IMG/VR virus record: IMGVR_UViG_3300035670_001026
Span: 1 to 28,199 of that record
Length of the DNA stretch: 28,199 nucleotides
DNA from: a virus
Strand: one strand, 5' to 3'
In this document: positions 21,122 to 28,199 of the stretch, in pieces
Layout of the letters: each line of letters starts with the position of its first letter
Position numbering within the stretch: position 1 is the first letter of the stretch
Made by a program: the position numbers and the translations under genes
The notes under the pieces: model-generated
Told to the model about the DNA's origin: nothing
Database searches by the model: none
The model's input: only the letters and a program-made list of their open reading frames with translations

Positions 21122-21870
21122 GCATGACACCAAACCAAGCACAGCCAGCACCACCTGTTAATCCTGACCCGTTGAACGTGGGGCCTGCACCAGTTGTCGT
21201 AACTGGTGGTAACAAGAACCAGCCAGTCCCCCGTGAAGTTACAGGTGTTGCGCCTGCCATACAATCACAAGTTCCGTTAACACAACGAACCACCACAGGA
21301 AAATACCTGTATTCAGGAACATTTCTTGCTAACGCACAGGGTCAGGTTTATCGTGCGGCATATGACCCTGCATCTGATCCTGTCACTGAACTAGCAAAAC
21401 TTAATTCAACTGAGCGTTTAGGGTTGTTGACCGAGTTGTATCAGCGTGGTTTCTATGACGGAAAAGGCAAGCCTTCAGACAATGGGGATTCCCCTCTTGA
21501 TACCAAAGCGATGCAAGAGTTTTTGCTTACCTCCAACACTTATGGTTATGACTGGCAAACATCGTTAAACTTTGTACGCCAAGAGTTCCCTGTCAGGGGT
21601 GGTGGCGGTTCAGGTCGCAAGGCAACATCATCAGTTGATTTGGGTCGCGCATTACAGGATGAGTCTTTCGCGATGTTGGGTCGCAAACTCAGCAAAGAAG
21701 AACTACGCCAAGCGATTCGTTCTGTTCAGTCAAAGGAAGTTTCAACCGATACTTCTACGGGTACTCTTGTTCAGATGGCCCCACAGCAAGCTGACCCTAC
21801 ACAGGCCCAGGCTTACGGGTTTACTCGCGCTGCTGACATAGTTTCTCAAATGCTTAGGAATGGTGGATAA
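21118..21870 (+). CDS. Virion-associated hypothetical protein A
   Basis: The protein is 250 residues, with an ATGA overlap on the giant gene. Residues 1-60 are Pro/Gln/Asn-rich and disordered. The middle has LGLLTELYQRGFYDGKGKPS followed by DTKAMQEFLLTSNTYGYDWQTSLNFVRQEFP, then a glycine-rich linker. The end (LGRALQDESFAMLGRKLSKEELRQAIRSVQSKE, then GFTRAADIVSQMLRNGG) is helical and resembles the end of the following protein. It is likely a virion or ejection component. A second ATG at 21124 could be the start. Confidence 0.6.
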   Translation: MSMTPNQAQPAPPVNPDPLNVGPAPVVVTGGNKNQPVPREVTGVAPAIQSQVPLTQRTTTGKYLYSGTFLANAQGQVYRAAYDPASDPVTELAKLNSTERLGLLTELYQRGFYDGKGKPSDNGDSPLDTKAMQEFLLTSNTYGYDWQTSLNFVRQEFPVRGGGGSGRKATSSVDLGRALQDESFAMLGRKLSKEELRQAIRSVQSKEVSTDTSTGTLVQMAPQQADPTQAQAYGFTRAADIVSQMLRNGG

Positions 21871-23927
21871 TGAGTGACTCAGGTTTAGAACTTAGTGGTT
21901 CGGAGTATTCAGCCAGCTTGATGTTTGCTGGCAACGAGGTTCCACCTCCTCCTACCGAGCGAACCTCTGCCGAAATTGAACAGGAACTAAAAGAAGTTAA
22001 AGCCTTGTTCAAGGACTTGGAGAAAGGTTTTGGGAAAACAACGCTTGCTTCTTTCCCTACTTTGTCTGCATTTGAATCCGCTAAGGCACAGGCGTACACG
22101 CTTATCAACGAGACTTTGCCCGCCGAACTCAAAGAACGTAAAGATTGGGACAAAAGGTATCGCGTCAAAGTCGCAGGGCTTTTCGGTACTGGTGTCAATG
22201 AATACACCGTTCTTTCCGCTGATGATGTGTACCAGTATCAGCAGTTGTATAAGGCTGCAACAGACCCTAATGATCCTGAACTTAAAGCGTATGACGCTGC
22301 TGTAAAAGCCGTTAACGATTTGCGTAACAAGATCAATACTCCTGGCAGCAAAGAATCAAAACTTCCACCGCAGGAACAGCAACTTCTAATTGCTTCAAAG
22401 TTGAAAGAAGTTCAACCGTTGATTACTCCGCGTGTGATCGAGTTGCGTTCGCAGAATATCCCTCTTGAAGTTGACAAGTCTGGTCGAACTCTAAGGTCAA
22501 CAAGTTTCCCGTTGGTCGGTCAGATTGATACGCAAATCAATCGTGCGATTAACGAGGGTGTCCGTATCGCTGAACGTGTTTATGGGACTCGGAAGCCGAC
22601 AGCGACTTTGTATGGTCAGCCAGCAGAACTAACAACCGTTCGCGATCAACAACAGACAGCACAACTTACAGAGTTTATGGATCGTGCGGACACGTTGCGT
22701 GGTCAAACACCTTCGCAGGCTGGAGCGCAACCAATCACCTACACGCAACAACCAGCCGCTACTGGTGGTCAACCTGCTTCTGCAACTGTCACACCTACGG
22801 GTGCTTCACAACGGGCTATTAACGCTCAGTCTCAACGCTTTGCAGCTATGGCTGGACAAACCCCACCACCACCTCCAGGTGGAGGCGCGGGTGCTGGCGC
22901 GGGTGCTGGAGCAGGTGCAGGCGGTGCTGGTGGTGGTGCGGGAGCGGGTCGCGTCGGAGCAGGTGGAACCATCGGTGGTGGCACAGCAGAAACACCAAAT
23001 TTCAAAGTCGGTGACTGGCAAGCAGTATTGCAAGATCAGTTCCCTGGCTACTCAAAAGATTGGTTAGATTCTAACGCCACAACCCATTTCGGTCAGGACA
23101 TGATTAACCTGATGATTGAGGCTGCTAAGCCAAACGGCAGGTTCATGGGTTTAACGACCGATGCTTCGGTTGCTGCGTTTCAGAAAGCAATCAAACAAAC
23201 TACTTATTGGCAGACCACTGAAACTGCTGCAAAGAACTTTGACCAAGCAATCGGTGTTGACCGTGACCGGATCATCAACAACAAGAAAATAGAGATCGCT
23301 AACTCGTATGGTGATGTGTCATTTGATGATGCAACTTTGACCCAACTTGCGACTAATGCTGCACGTTTAGGTTTGACTGGTTTGGGTTTGCAACAGGCTG
23401 TTTATGCTGGTGCGTTGAAGCCTGGTGCTGGTGGCGCACAGACAGCGTTGGCTAGTCGAGTGTTGCAGGGTGCTGACGCTGATCGTATTCGCAGTATTGG
23501 TCGTGCATGGAACACCAAGATTTCTGACAGCCAAGTGCAAGCAATTTTAACTGGTAAAGCTGATCCTGCTACTGGCATCGTGTTGACTGAGGATGGTTTG
23601 CGTGAACAGTTGCAAGCGAAGTGGAAGGGTGCTATGCCTCATCTGCGTGACCAGTTTGATGCTGGTTTGACTTTGGATCAGATTGGTTCTTCATACAAGA
23701 CTTATGCTTCACAGTTGTTGGAGAAGCCTGAGGATCAGATCAATATGTTTGAGGGGCCGTATTTGCAGGCGTTTGATAACGGTGAGGGTGGTCAGTTGTC
23801 GTTGTCTCAGTGGATTGAGAAGGTTAAGACTGATGACCGTTTCGGGTGGCAGTATACGAAGCAGGCTAATCAGCAGGCTACGGATGTTGCTTTGACTTTG
23901 GCTAGAGCATTTGGAAAGGTGAGCTGA
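21870..23927 (+). CDS. Virion-associated hypothetical protein B with Gly-Ala linker
   Basis: The protein has 685 residues in two globular halves joined by a long flexible linker. Residues 1-260 are helical (EIEQELKEVKALFKDLEKGF). About 285-330 is Gln/Thr/Pro-rich; about 331-372 is PPPPPGGG followed by many Gly-Ala repeats. Residues about 375-685 are helical again, with WQAVLQDQFPGYSKDWLDSN, EQLQAKWKGAMPHLRDQFDAGLTLDQI, and a terminal GWQYTKQANQQATDVALTLARAFGKV. The C-terminal part resembles structural proteins I recall from aquatic phage contigs. Its short terminal helix echoes that of protein A. A role as an internal or ejection protein is inferred from its position; its exact function is unknown. 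Confidence 0.6.
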   Translation: MSDSGLELSGSEYSASLMFAGNEVPPPPTERTSAEIEQELKEVKALFKDLEKGFGKTTLASFPTLSAFESAKAQAYTLINETLPAELKERKDWDKRYRVKVAGLFGTGVNEYTVLSADDVYQYQQLYKAATDPNDPELKAYDAAVKAVNDLRNKINTPGSKESKLPPQEQQLLIASKLKEVQPLITPRVIELRSQNIPLEVDKSGRTLRSTSFPLVGQIDTQINRAINEGVRIAERVYGTRKPTATLYGQPAELTTVRDQQQTAQLTEFMDRADTLRGQTPSQAGAQPITYTQQPAATGGQPASATVTPTGASQRAINAQSQRFAAMAGQTPPPPPGGGAGAGAGAGAGAGGAGGGAGAGRVGAGGTIGGGTAETPNFKVGDWQAVLQDQFPGYSKDWLDSNATTHFGQDMINLMIEAAKPNGRFMGLTTDASVAAFQKAIKQTTYWQTTETAAKNFDQAIGVDRDRIINNKKIEIANSYGDVSFDDATLTQLATNAARLGLTGLGLQQAVYAGALKPGAGGAQTALASRVLQGADADRIRSIGRAWNTKISDSQVQAILTGKADPATGIVLTEDGLREQLQAKWKGAMPHLRDQFDAGLTLDQIGSSYKTYASQLLEKPEDQINMFEGPYLQAFDNGEGGQLSLSQWIEKVKTDDRFGWQYTKQANQQATDVALTLARAFGKVS
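22861..22985 (+). repeat. Low-complexity Gly/Ala-coding tract
   Basis: A run of ggt-gct/gcg-ggt type triplets encodes the Pro5-Gly3-(Ala-Gly)n linker of protein B. It is a simple-sequence region prone to length change by slippage. Confidence 0.8.
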
Positions 23928-25087
23928 TGAGTGACGTTGGTTTTGGTGGGGTTGATTTTAGTTTTGCTTTTGACGAAAACTTCAATAGGGATTTAGCGGC
24001 ATATTTCCAGACTCCTGAAGGTCAAGCGAATCTTGCTGCATCTGGTTTGGGCGGGATAAACATTCCTGATGCTGCTGTCCCTGAAACAGATTCAATCGTC
24101 TATGCCGGTGGAACTCCTAGAAGCGTGTTTGATGGGTCAGCACCATACGTCACCCCTGAAACCGAGGTTGACCCTATTGCACAACAGATGCAGTTGGATC
24201 GAGAGTTCCAACAACAGCAGGCTGCCTTGCAGACAGCGCAACGCCGTCAGGATGCTCGCACCACGATGGCTTCAGTTCTCGCCACCTACGGTTTAGGTGA
24301 TCTGTCCGATTTTGTTTACAACGAGATCATCGCCAAAGAAACCGTCAACATCAACAACCCTGACGCAATCATTTTCGCTATCCGTGAACAGCCTGCCTAC
24401 CAAAAGCGGTTTGCTGGTAACGCTGCACGTGTGAAGAAAGGTTTGGCTGAACTTGATCCTGCAACCTACATCGGGTTGGAAAACCAATACCGGCAGACGA
24501 TGCAATCCAACGGTCTTGACCCAAATTTTTATAATATGCCGTCTGACTTTCAAGCCTTGATAGAAGGCGATGTTTCCCCATCAGAACTCAATGAGCGTGT
24601 TCAGCAGGGCTATCGTGCTGTTGCTGACGCTGACCCTGCTGTTAAAGAACAGATGCGAAACCTGTACGGTGTCACCGAAGGACAGTTGGCAGGGTACTTT
24701 CTTGACCCACAACGCACAGCCCCACTACTCACCCGTCAGGCACAGGCTGCCAATATCGCAGCCCGTGGACTAGAGCAGGGTGGTATTCAGTTGACTGGTG
24801 CGTTCGCTGAGAACTTGGCGGCCCGTGGGATTACTGAACAGCAGGCTCGCGCAGGGTTCGCTGAAGTCGGTGCTTTAGGCGAGTTGCAACAGACTTTCGC
24901 GGGTGAAACAGAACTATCCGGTGAACAACTGGCAGGTGCGGCGTTCGGGATTGATGTCGCCGCGCAACAAGAGTTGGAGCGTAAACGTCGTTTGCGTACC
25001 GGTGAGTTCGCTGGTGGTGGGTCATTTGCTCGGACAACAGGTGAAACATCTGGCTCTACTTCGATAGGTGTGGGTAAAGCACAATAG
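23927..25087 (+). CDS. Virion-associated hypothetical protein C
   Basis: The protein has 386 residues. The N-terminus is acidic and Gly/Phe-rich. The core (about 110-245) has LATYGLGDLSDFVYNEI, DAIIFAIREQPAYQKRFAGNAARVKKGLAEL, YIGLENQYRQTMQSNGLDPNFYNMPSDFQALIEGDVSPSELNERV (in pieces), a set of blocks I associate with structural proteins of aquatic phages. The C-terminal third is helical and Ala/Glu-rich, ending in a Gly/Ser/Thr tail. It shares one base (TGATG) with the previous gene. It is the last gene before the promoter at 25093, so the three helical proteins and the giant gene probably form one transcript. Confidence 0.6.
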   Translation: MSDVGFGGVDFSFAFDENFNRDLAAYFQTPEGQANLAASGLGGINIPDAAVPETDSIVYAGGTPRSVFDGSAPYVTPETEVDPIAQQMQLDREFQQQQAALQTAQRRQDARTTMASVLATYGLGDLSDFVYNEIIAKETVNINNPDAIIFAIREQPAYQKRFAGNAARVKKGLAELDPATYIGLENQYRQTMQSNGLDPNFYNMPSDFQALIEGDVSPSELNERVQQGYRAVADADPAVKEQMRNLYGVTEGQLAGYFLDPQRTAPLLTRQAQAANIAARGLEQGGIQLTGAFAENLAARGITEQQARAGFAEVGALGELQQTFAGETELSGEQLAGAAFGIDVAAQQELERKRRLRTGEFAGGGSFARTTGETSGSTSIGVGKAQ

Positions 25088-25091
25088 GATA

Positions 25092-25123
25092 CTTGACACT
25101 GTCAAGCAAAGTGTGTGTATACT
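25092..25123 (+). promoter_or_regulatory. Promoter of the scaffold/capsid genes with overlapping operator
   Basis: TTGACA (25093-25098) and TATACT (25118-25123) with a 19-base spacer form a likely sigma70-type promoter, slightly over-spaced. The -35 lies inside a perfect dyad CTTGAC-ACT-GTCAAG (25092-25106), so a regulator could act here. It gives capsid genes their own transcription. Confidence 0.6.
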
Positions 25124-25133
25124 GTTAATGTTC

Positions 25134-25206
25134 GGTTACGGACACCATTGGAAACCCCCCGATTTCAATGTGCAAAAGGGGTGAGACTTGCAGCCATCGC
25201 GTAACC
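25134..25206 (+). ncRNA. Structured capsid-module leader with possible pseudoknot
   Basis: The roughly 110-base leader contains three nested elements. A 7-bp outer stem is GGTTACG (25134-25140) with CGTAACC (25200-25206). A bulged hairpin is CAC/ATTG/AAA (25143-25154) with TTT/CAAT/GTG (25163-25172). Its C6 loop (25155-25160) can pair with GGGG (25178-25181), which would make an H-type pseudoknot. CCTCC (25205-25209) could also pair with the GGAG of the scaffold ribosome site (25228-25231), competing with the outer stem. It has no T-arm, so it is not a tRNA. Confidence 0.4.
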
Positions 25207-25237
25207 TCCAGCGTGATGTGGGCAGAAGGAGTGGGTC

Positions 25238-25693
25238 ATGTCAGATGCAAACTACGAGTTTGAGGATGATGTAATGCAAGACCAGCAGCAATCGAAGGAC
25301 CCTGTGCGAGCGCACTTGCGGAAACTTGAAGCCGAAAATAAGGCTTTACGTGAGCAGGCAGCGGAAGCAGAGTCGGCCCGACGAGAACTTAACTTCGTGA
25401 AAGCGGGCGTCGACCCGAACGATCCGAAGTACAAGTATTTCGTTAAAGGCTACGACGGTGAAATAACACCGGAGGCGATTCGACAAGCAGCAGAAGAAGC
25501 AAGTCTCATACCTAGCCAGAACAAGGAAGTGGTTGCTGAACAGCAGTCATGGAATCGGGTGGCACAGGCAGCGCGAGCTGGACAGACAAGCGAACCTCCT
25601 GTTGATTACGCTCAACGTATTGCTAATGCAAAGTCCACGGATGAAGTGATGCAACTGCTGGCCCAGGCGAGAGCCGAAGCAGAAAACTACTAA
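25238..25693 (+). CDS. Capsid scaffolding protein
   Basis: The protein has 151 residues and is acidic and helical. HLRKLEAENKALREQAAEAESARREL (about 25-50, in pieces) is a coiled coil, followed by VKAGVDPNDPKYKYFVKGYDGE and a C-terminal helix, TDEVMQLLAQARAEAENY. This layout is typical of phage scaffolds encoded just before the major capsid protein. The scaffold guides shell assembly and is then lost. AGAAGGAG precedes the ATG. The gene lies downstream of the promoter and leader described above. Confidence 0.75.
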   Translation: MSDANYEFEDDVMQDQQQSKDPVRAHLRKLEAENKALREQAAEAESARRELNFVKAGVDPNDPKYKYFVKGYDGEITPEAIRQAAEEASLIPSQNKEVVAEQQSWNRVAQAARAGQTSEPPVDYAQRIANAKSTDEVMQLLAQARAEAENY

Positions 25694-25716
25694 TCACTCC
25701 CCTTAGGATTCACATT

Positions 25717-25736
25717 CTTTGGGGCTACCCCTAAAG
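25717..25736 (+). promoter_or_regulatory. Hairpin at the capsid-gene ribosome site
   Basis: CTTTGGGG (25717-25724) can pair with CCCC and AAAG (25728-25731, 25733-25736) with a 3-base loop and one bulged T. The AAAGGA ribosome site (25733-25738) is partly inside the stem, so translation of the major capsid protein could be tuned, or the hairpin may protect mRNA ends. Confidence 0.4.
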
Positions 25737-25745
25737 GAAAACAAC

Positions 25746-26714
25746 GTGTCTAAAACACAACAAAGTTCGTTGTCAACCGACCAGGCAGCGTATGATCGCT
25801 TAGCATATTTTGCTTTGCGTTCAGAGCTTCTGTTCGATCAGGCAGCAGACGTTCAACCAACCAACCAGTCAATGCCTGGTTCTTCGGTGATCTTCACGAT
25901 CTTCGCAGACCTCGCAGAAGCAACCAGCACACTTGACGAAGTCACCGACGTTACACCTGTAGCGATGAGTGACAGCCAAGTGACCGTAACTCTTGCTGAG
26001 TACGGCAACACAATCAACACGACCGCAAAACTCCGTGGAACCTCGTTCTTGGATGTTGATGCAGCAGCAGCGAACCTTATCGGTTACAACGCTGGTGTTT
26101 CAATCGACAGCGTAGTGCGCGAAGTGCTTGCTGGCGGAACCAACGTAGCTTACGGCGGTGGCGGATCATCCGATCCAACAGGTCGTACCTCGGTTGCTGC
26201 TGAGGACATCATTGAAGCCAACGACATCCGTAAGCAGACTGCTGCTTTGCGTGCTGCAAACGTTGCAACCTTCAATGGTTACTACATGGGTTACATCCAC
26301 CCAGACGTTTCTTATGACCTTCGCCGTGAAACCGGTGCAGCATCATGGAACGCTCCACACGTGGCTGTAGACACAGCAAACATCTACAACGGTGAGATCG
26401 GAACCTTTGAATCAGTACGATTCATTGAAACCCCTCGCGCAAAGGTGTTCGCTAACGCATCAAACGGAACCAGCTCGACTGGAACGATTGACGTGTATTG
26501 CACACACATCATGGGTCGTCAGGCGTTGGCTAAGGCTTACAGCCAGGTTGACGGAAATGGCATGGTTCCGAAGGTTGTTCGTGGACCTGTTGTTGACTCG
26601 CTCATGCGTTTCAACCCAATTGGTTGGTACTGGCTTGGTGGCTATGGCCGCTTCCGCGAAGCATCGTTGCGTCGTGTTGAGTCAGCATCAAGCATTGGTG
26701 CTAACGCAGCCTAA
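25746..26714 (+). CDS. Major capsid protein (N4-gp56 family)
   Basis: The protein has 322 residues from GTG 25746, behind AAGGA. The sequence has the N4-gp56-family pattern: YDRLAYFALRSELLFDQAADV, GSSVIFTIFADLAEATSTLDE, LAEYGNTINTTAKL, NLIGYNAGVSIDSVVREVL, YYMGYIHPDVSYDLR, and the C-terminal VKVV-like KVVRGPVVDSLMRFNPIGWYWLGGYGRFREASLRR (all in pieces). This is an HK97-fold shell protein. An intrinsic terminator follows at 26745, so high-level capsid expression is insulated from the tail genes. Confidence 0.85.
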   Translation: MSKTQQSSLSTDQAAYDRLAYFALRSELLFDQAADVQPTNQSMPGSSVIFTIFADLAEATSTLDEVTDVTPVAMSDSQVTVTLAEYGNTINTTAKLRGTSFLDVDAAAANLIGYNAGVSIDSVVREVLAGGTNVAYGGGGSSDPTGRTSVAAEDIIEANDIRKQTAALRAANVATFNGYYMGYIHPDVSYDLRRETGAASWNAPHVAVDTANIYNGEIGTFESVRFIETPRAKVFANASNGTSSTGTIDVYCTHIMGRQALAKAYSQVDGNGMVPKVVRGPVVDSLMRFNPIGWYWLGGYGRFREASLRRVESASSIGANAA

Positions 26715-26744
26715 TCAGTTAGGTTCGTTAAACCTCCACAAGAT

Positions 26745-26785
26745 GTGGGGTAGCCGAGTCCCCTCGCTCGGTTGCCCCACTTTTT
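26745..26785 (+). terminator. Intrinsic terminator after the major capsid gene
   Basis: A 14-bp stem (GTGGGGTAGCCGAG at 26745-26758 with CTCGGTTGCCCCAC at 26767-26780, three positions being wobble or A-T pairs), with an 8-base loop, is followed directly by TTTTT (26781-26785). This is a textbook rho-independent terminator. Confidence 0.9.
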
Positions 26786-26790
26786 GTATT

Positions 26791-26799
26791 TGGTATAGT
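26791..26799 (+). promoter_or_regulatory. Extended -10 promoter for the tail genes
   Basis: TGG-TATAGT matches TGn-TAtaaT closely. It lies just after the terminator and about 20 bases before the next ATG, leaving room for a short leader with GAAAGG (26809-26814) as the ribosome site. Confidence 0.55.
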
Positions 26800-26819
26800 C
26801 TTTTTAGCGAAAGGTTTGT

Positions 26820-27188
26820 ATGTCGATTTCTAATTATGCGGAACTGAAAATCCTTGAACACACCACAGGTACGACTGCTTGGACTATTCCTTCAGATGTG
26901 TATGTGAAGTTGCATACGGGTGATGCTGGTGAGGATGGGACTTCTAATGCTGCGTCTGAGGCGACTCGTAAGGTTGCTTCTTGGGCTGCGGCTTCTTCGG
27001 GTTCGATTGCTACTGATGCAACTTTGGAATGGACGAACGTTGCTGCTACTGAAACTTATTCGCATTGGTCTTTGTGGGATGCGTTGACTTCGGGTAACTG
27101 TTTGTGGACTGGCGCGTTGTCGTCATCTGCTGCGGTTACTGCGGGCGATACTTTTCAGATCACTTCTCTCACGCTGTCGCTCGACTAG
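26820..27188 (+). CDS. Small virion/tail-associated protein
   Basis: This 122-residue, beta-rich protein has MSISNYAELKILEHTTGTTAWTIPSDVYVKLHTGDAGEDG (in pieces) and EWTNVAATETYSHWSLWDALTSGNCLWTGAL. I recognise this from phage structural genes in which a SNYAE..IL.H..G.T.....P...Y..L.T..PGEDG pattern begins a beta-sandwich protein, usually annotated as tail or fibre-associated. Its location after the capsid terminator and before a repeat-bearing protein fits an appendage role. The start is behind GAAAGG. Confidence 0.7.
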   Translation: MSISNYAELKILEHTTGTTAWTIPSDVYVKLHTGDAGEDGTSNAASEATRKVASWAAASSGSIATDATLEWTNVAATETYSHWSLWDALTSGNCLWTGALSSSAAVTAGDTFQITSLTLSLD

Positions 27189-27193
27189 CCGTC

Positions 27194-27207
27194 AGGGGAT
27201 AACCCCT
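27194..27207 (+). promoter_or_regulatory. Hairpin covering the ribosome site of the repeat protein
   Basis: AGGGG (27194-27198), the only ribosome site for the ATG at 27209, is paired with CCCCT (27203-27207) across an ATAA loop. The start would be partly masked until the hairpin opens. Confidence 0.4.
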
Positions 27208-27208
27208 C

Positions 27209-28174
27209 ATGGCGCAAACAGCAGTCACAGGTTTTACAGAACCGTTTAGTGATACTCACCCGTTTTATCGGGGAACATATTTCCGTGTTGTTAGTCGTAC
27301 TGCGACTGGTTCTGGTGATGGTTCTGCTTCTGTTGCTTCAGGTTCGGCACAGGTTCGTTTAGGTCAGTTAACTGACTTTAGTTTCCCTTACCGTTTCGGC
27401 GGTCGTTTCTATTTGGGTGTTCGTGCGGTTATCACCGTTACTGCTACGGCATCAGGTTTAGGTACTGCTTCTTCTTCGGCGCAGGTGTTGCGTCAACGGC
27501 AGGGTACGGGTAGTGGTGTTGGTTCTGGTGATGCGATCAGGGTTGTTGTTCTTCTTCGTACCGCTACGGGTAGTGGTGTTGGGACGATGGATTCTACGGG
27601 GTTGCATATTGCGCCTCGTACAGCGTCAGGTAGTGGTGTTGGCTCTGCTACTGCTGTTGAAACTATTACGCCTGTTAGAACGGCTGTGGGTAGCGGATCA
27701 GGGGCTTCTAGTGTCACGTTCATTCGTGTGCCTTTGCGTACTGCGACTGGTTCGGGTGTGGGTGCAGGGTCGGGTGTTGATCTTGTTGTCAACATTCGTA
27801 CCGCCACAGGATCAGGATCAGGTATCTCGGTCACGCTTGGTGGCATCCTGTATTTCCGTAGTGCTACCGGATCAGGTGTTGGAACATCAACTGCTGATTG
27901 GGTGAAATCCCATATTTTCCGTGTGCCATACACCTACAACTATCCAGGTGGGTACTTTGGTGGTGGGGATTCAGCGAACCGTTTAGGCCGTTATGACCGT
28001 TCGGGCGTTCGCGCACGAAACCTATACAAACTTAAAACAGGTGAGTACACCATCGTTGACCAACGTGATCTAGGTCAGGTAGAAAAACTGTGGCATGGTG
28101 GTCGCCTGCATTTCTTGGATGATGCTGAGGTGGCAGAACTGACCGCAGCAGGCTTTGGGGATAGCATCACCTGA
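27209..28174 (+). CDS. Repeat-bearing tail/appendage protein
   Basis: The protein has 321 residues. Residues 97-236 are seven tandem 20-residue units beginning R(T/S/Q)(A/G)xGSGxG (starts at 97, 117, 137, 157, 177, 197, 217); two diverged copies lie near 30 and 78. Each unit ends in short hydrophobic beta strands, which suggests a repeated beta structure such as a fibre or solenoid. Residues about 237-321 form a globular C-terminal domain (FRVPYTYNYPGGYFGGGD, LYKLKTGEYTIVDQRDLGQVEKLWHGG). It is probably a virion appendage; host-surface contact is an inference. The stop overlaps the next ATG. Confidence 0.7.
   Translation: MAQTAVTGFTEPFSDTHPFYRGTYFRVVSRTATGSGDGSASVASGSAQVRLGQLTDFSFPYRFGGRFYLGVRAVITVTATASGLGTASSSAQVLRQRQGTGSGVGSGDAIRVVVLLRTATGSGVGTMDSTGLHIAPRTASGSGVGSATAVETITPVRTAVGSGSGASSVTFIRVPLRTATGSGVGAGSGVDLVVNIRTATGSGSGISVTLGGILYFRSATGSGVGTSTADWVKSHIFRVPYTYNYPGGYFGGGDSANRLGRYDRSGVRARNLYKLKTGEYTIVDQRDLGQVEKLWHGGRLHFLDDAEVAELTAAGFGDSIT
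27497..27916 (+). repeat. Seven tandem 60-bp coding repeats
   Basis: Units are 60 bases each with a conserved cgtaccgctacgggtagtgg-like start and diverged remainder. They encode the 20-residue GSG repeats. Exact period and degenerate third positions suggest repeat expansion followed by purifying selection on the protein. Confidence 0.75.
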
Positions 28175-28199
28175 TGGCAATTTTTACACCACCCACCGA
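28174..28199 (+). CDS. Start of a further late gene (truncated)
   Basis: An ATG in a TGATG junction with the previous stop opens a frame (MAIFTPPT...) that runs off the window. A MA(T/I)FTPPT start is familiar from phage structural proteins, but too little is present to name it. Confidence 0.5.

Noticed and set aside
25134-25206. tRNA-like 73-base unit with 7-bp acceptor-like stem followed by T-CCA
   Set aside because: No D-arm, anticodon arm or T-arm with TTC loop can be drawn; internal pairing favours a pseudoknot leader.

Overview
This window looks like part of the genome of a tailed bacteriophage (or its prophage form) infecting an actinobacterium. The evidence is a phage head module (large terminase, portal, scaffold, N4-gp56-type major capsid protein), a lambda-exonuclease/annealing-protein recombination pair, a WhiB-family Fe-S regulator (a family restricted to Actinobacteria and their phages), and several genes that appear leaderless, as is common in that phylum. 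No tape-measure protein, integrase, DNA polymerase or tRNA gene was recognised. The large proteins between portal and scaffold resemble internal/ejection proteins, which suggests a short-tailed (podovirus-like) virion, but this is an inference.

Layout. (1) 1-8460, rightward, tightly packed, often with ATGA stop/start overlaps: metallophosphoesterase, three small unknowns, YqaJ exonuclease, Rad52-like annealing protein, small DNA methyltransferase, Cys-rich nuclease-like protein, secreted lytic transglycosylase, WhiB, a coiled-coil peptide, two different PP-loop (PAPS-reductase-like) enzymes flanking a tiny HTH protein, and three small zinc-binding or conserved phage proteins. A strong hairpin at 8466-8508 closes this operon and the convergent one. 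(2) 8572-11377, leftward: ten very small genes, mostly unknown, read from a TTGACA-N17-TATATT promoter at 11432-11460 and probably a second promoter at 11023-11052. (3) About 11398-12417: a regulatory region with tandem 15-mers, a cluster of ACCAC/GTGGT half-sites, a 51-codon leftward gene, and a divergent promoter pair around a 13-bp inverted repeat. (4) 12418-28199, rightward late module: HTH-fused large terminase, portal, Pro/Gly-rich protein, a 1526-residue giant virion protein, three more virion-type proteins, a promoter plus structured leader, scaffold, major capsid protein, intrinsic terminator, new promoter, two tail or appendage proteins, and the first codons of another gene.

How the parts fit. 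The left operon handles DNA processing, recombination, modification and regulation. The leftward cassette resembles the accessory small-gene blocks of actinophages. The central non-coding kilobase holds the switch-like control sequences. The right half builds the capsid and its DNA-delivery proteins. The most interesting unexplained signals are the PP-loop/HTH/PP-loop trio, the pseudoknot-like capsid leader, the divergent leaderless promoter pair, and the half-site cluster at 11608-11861.
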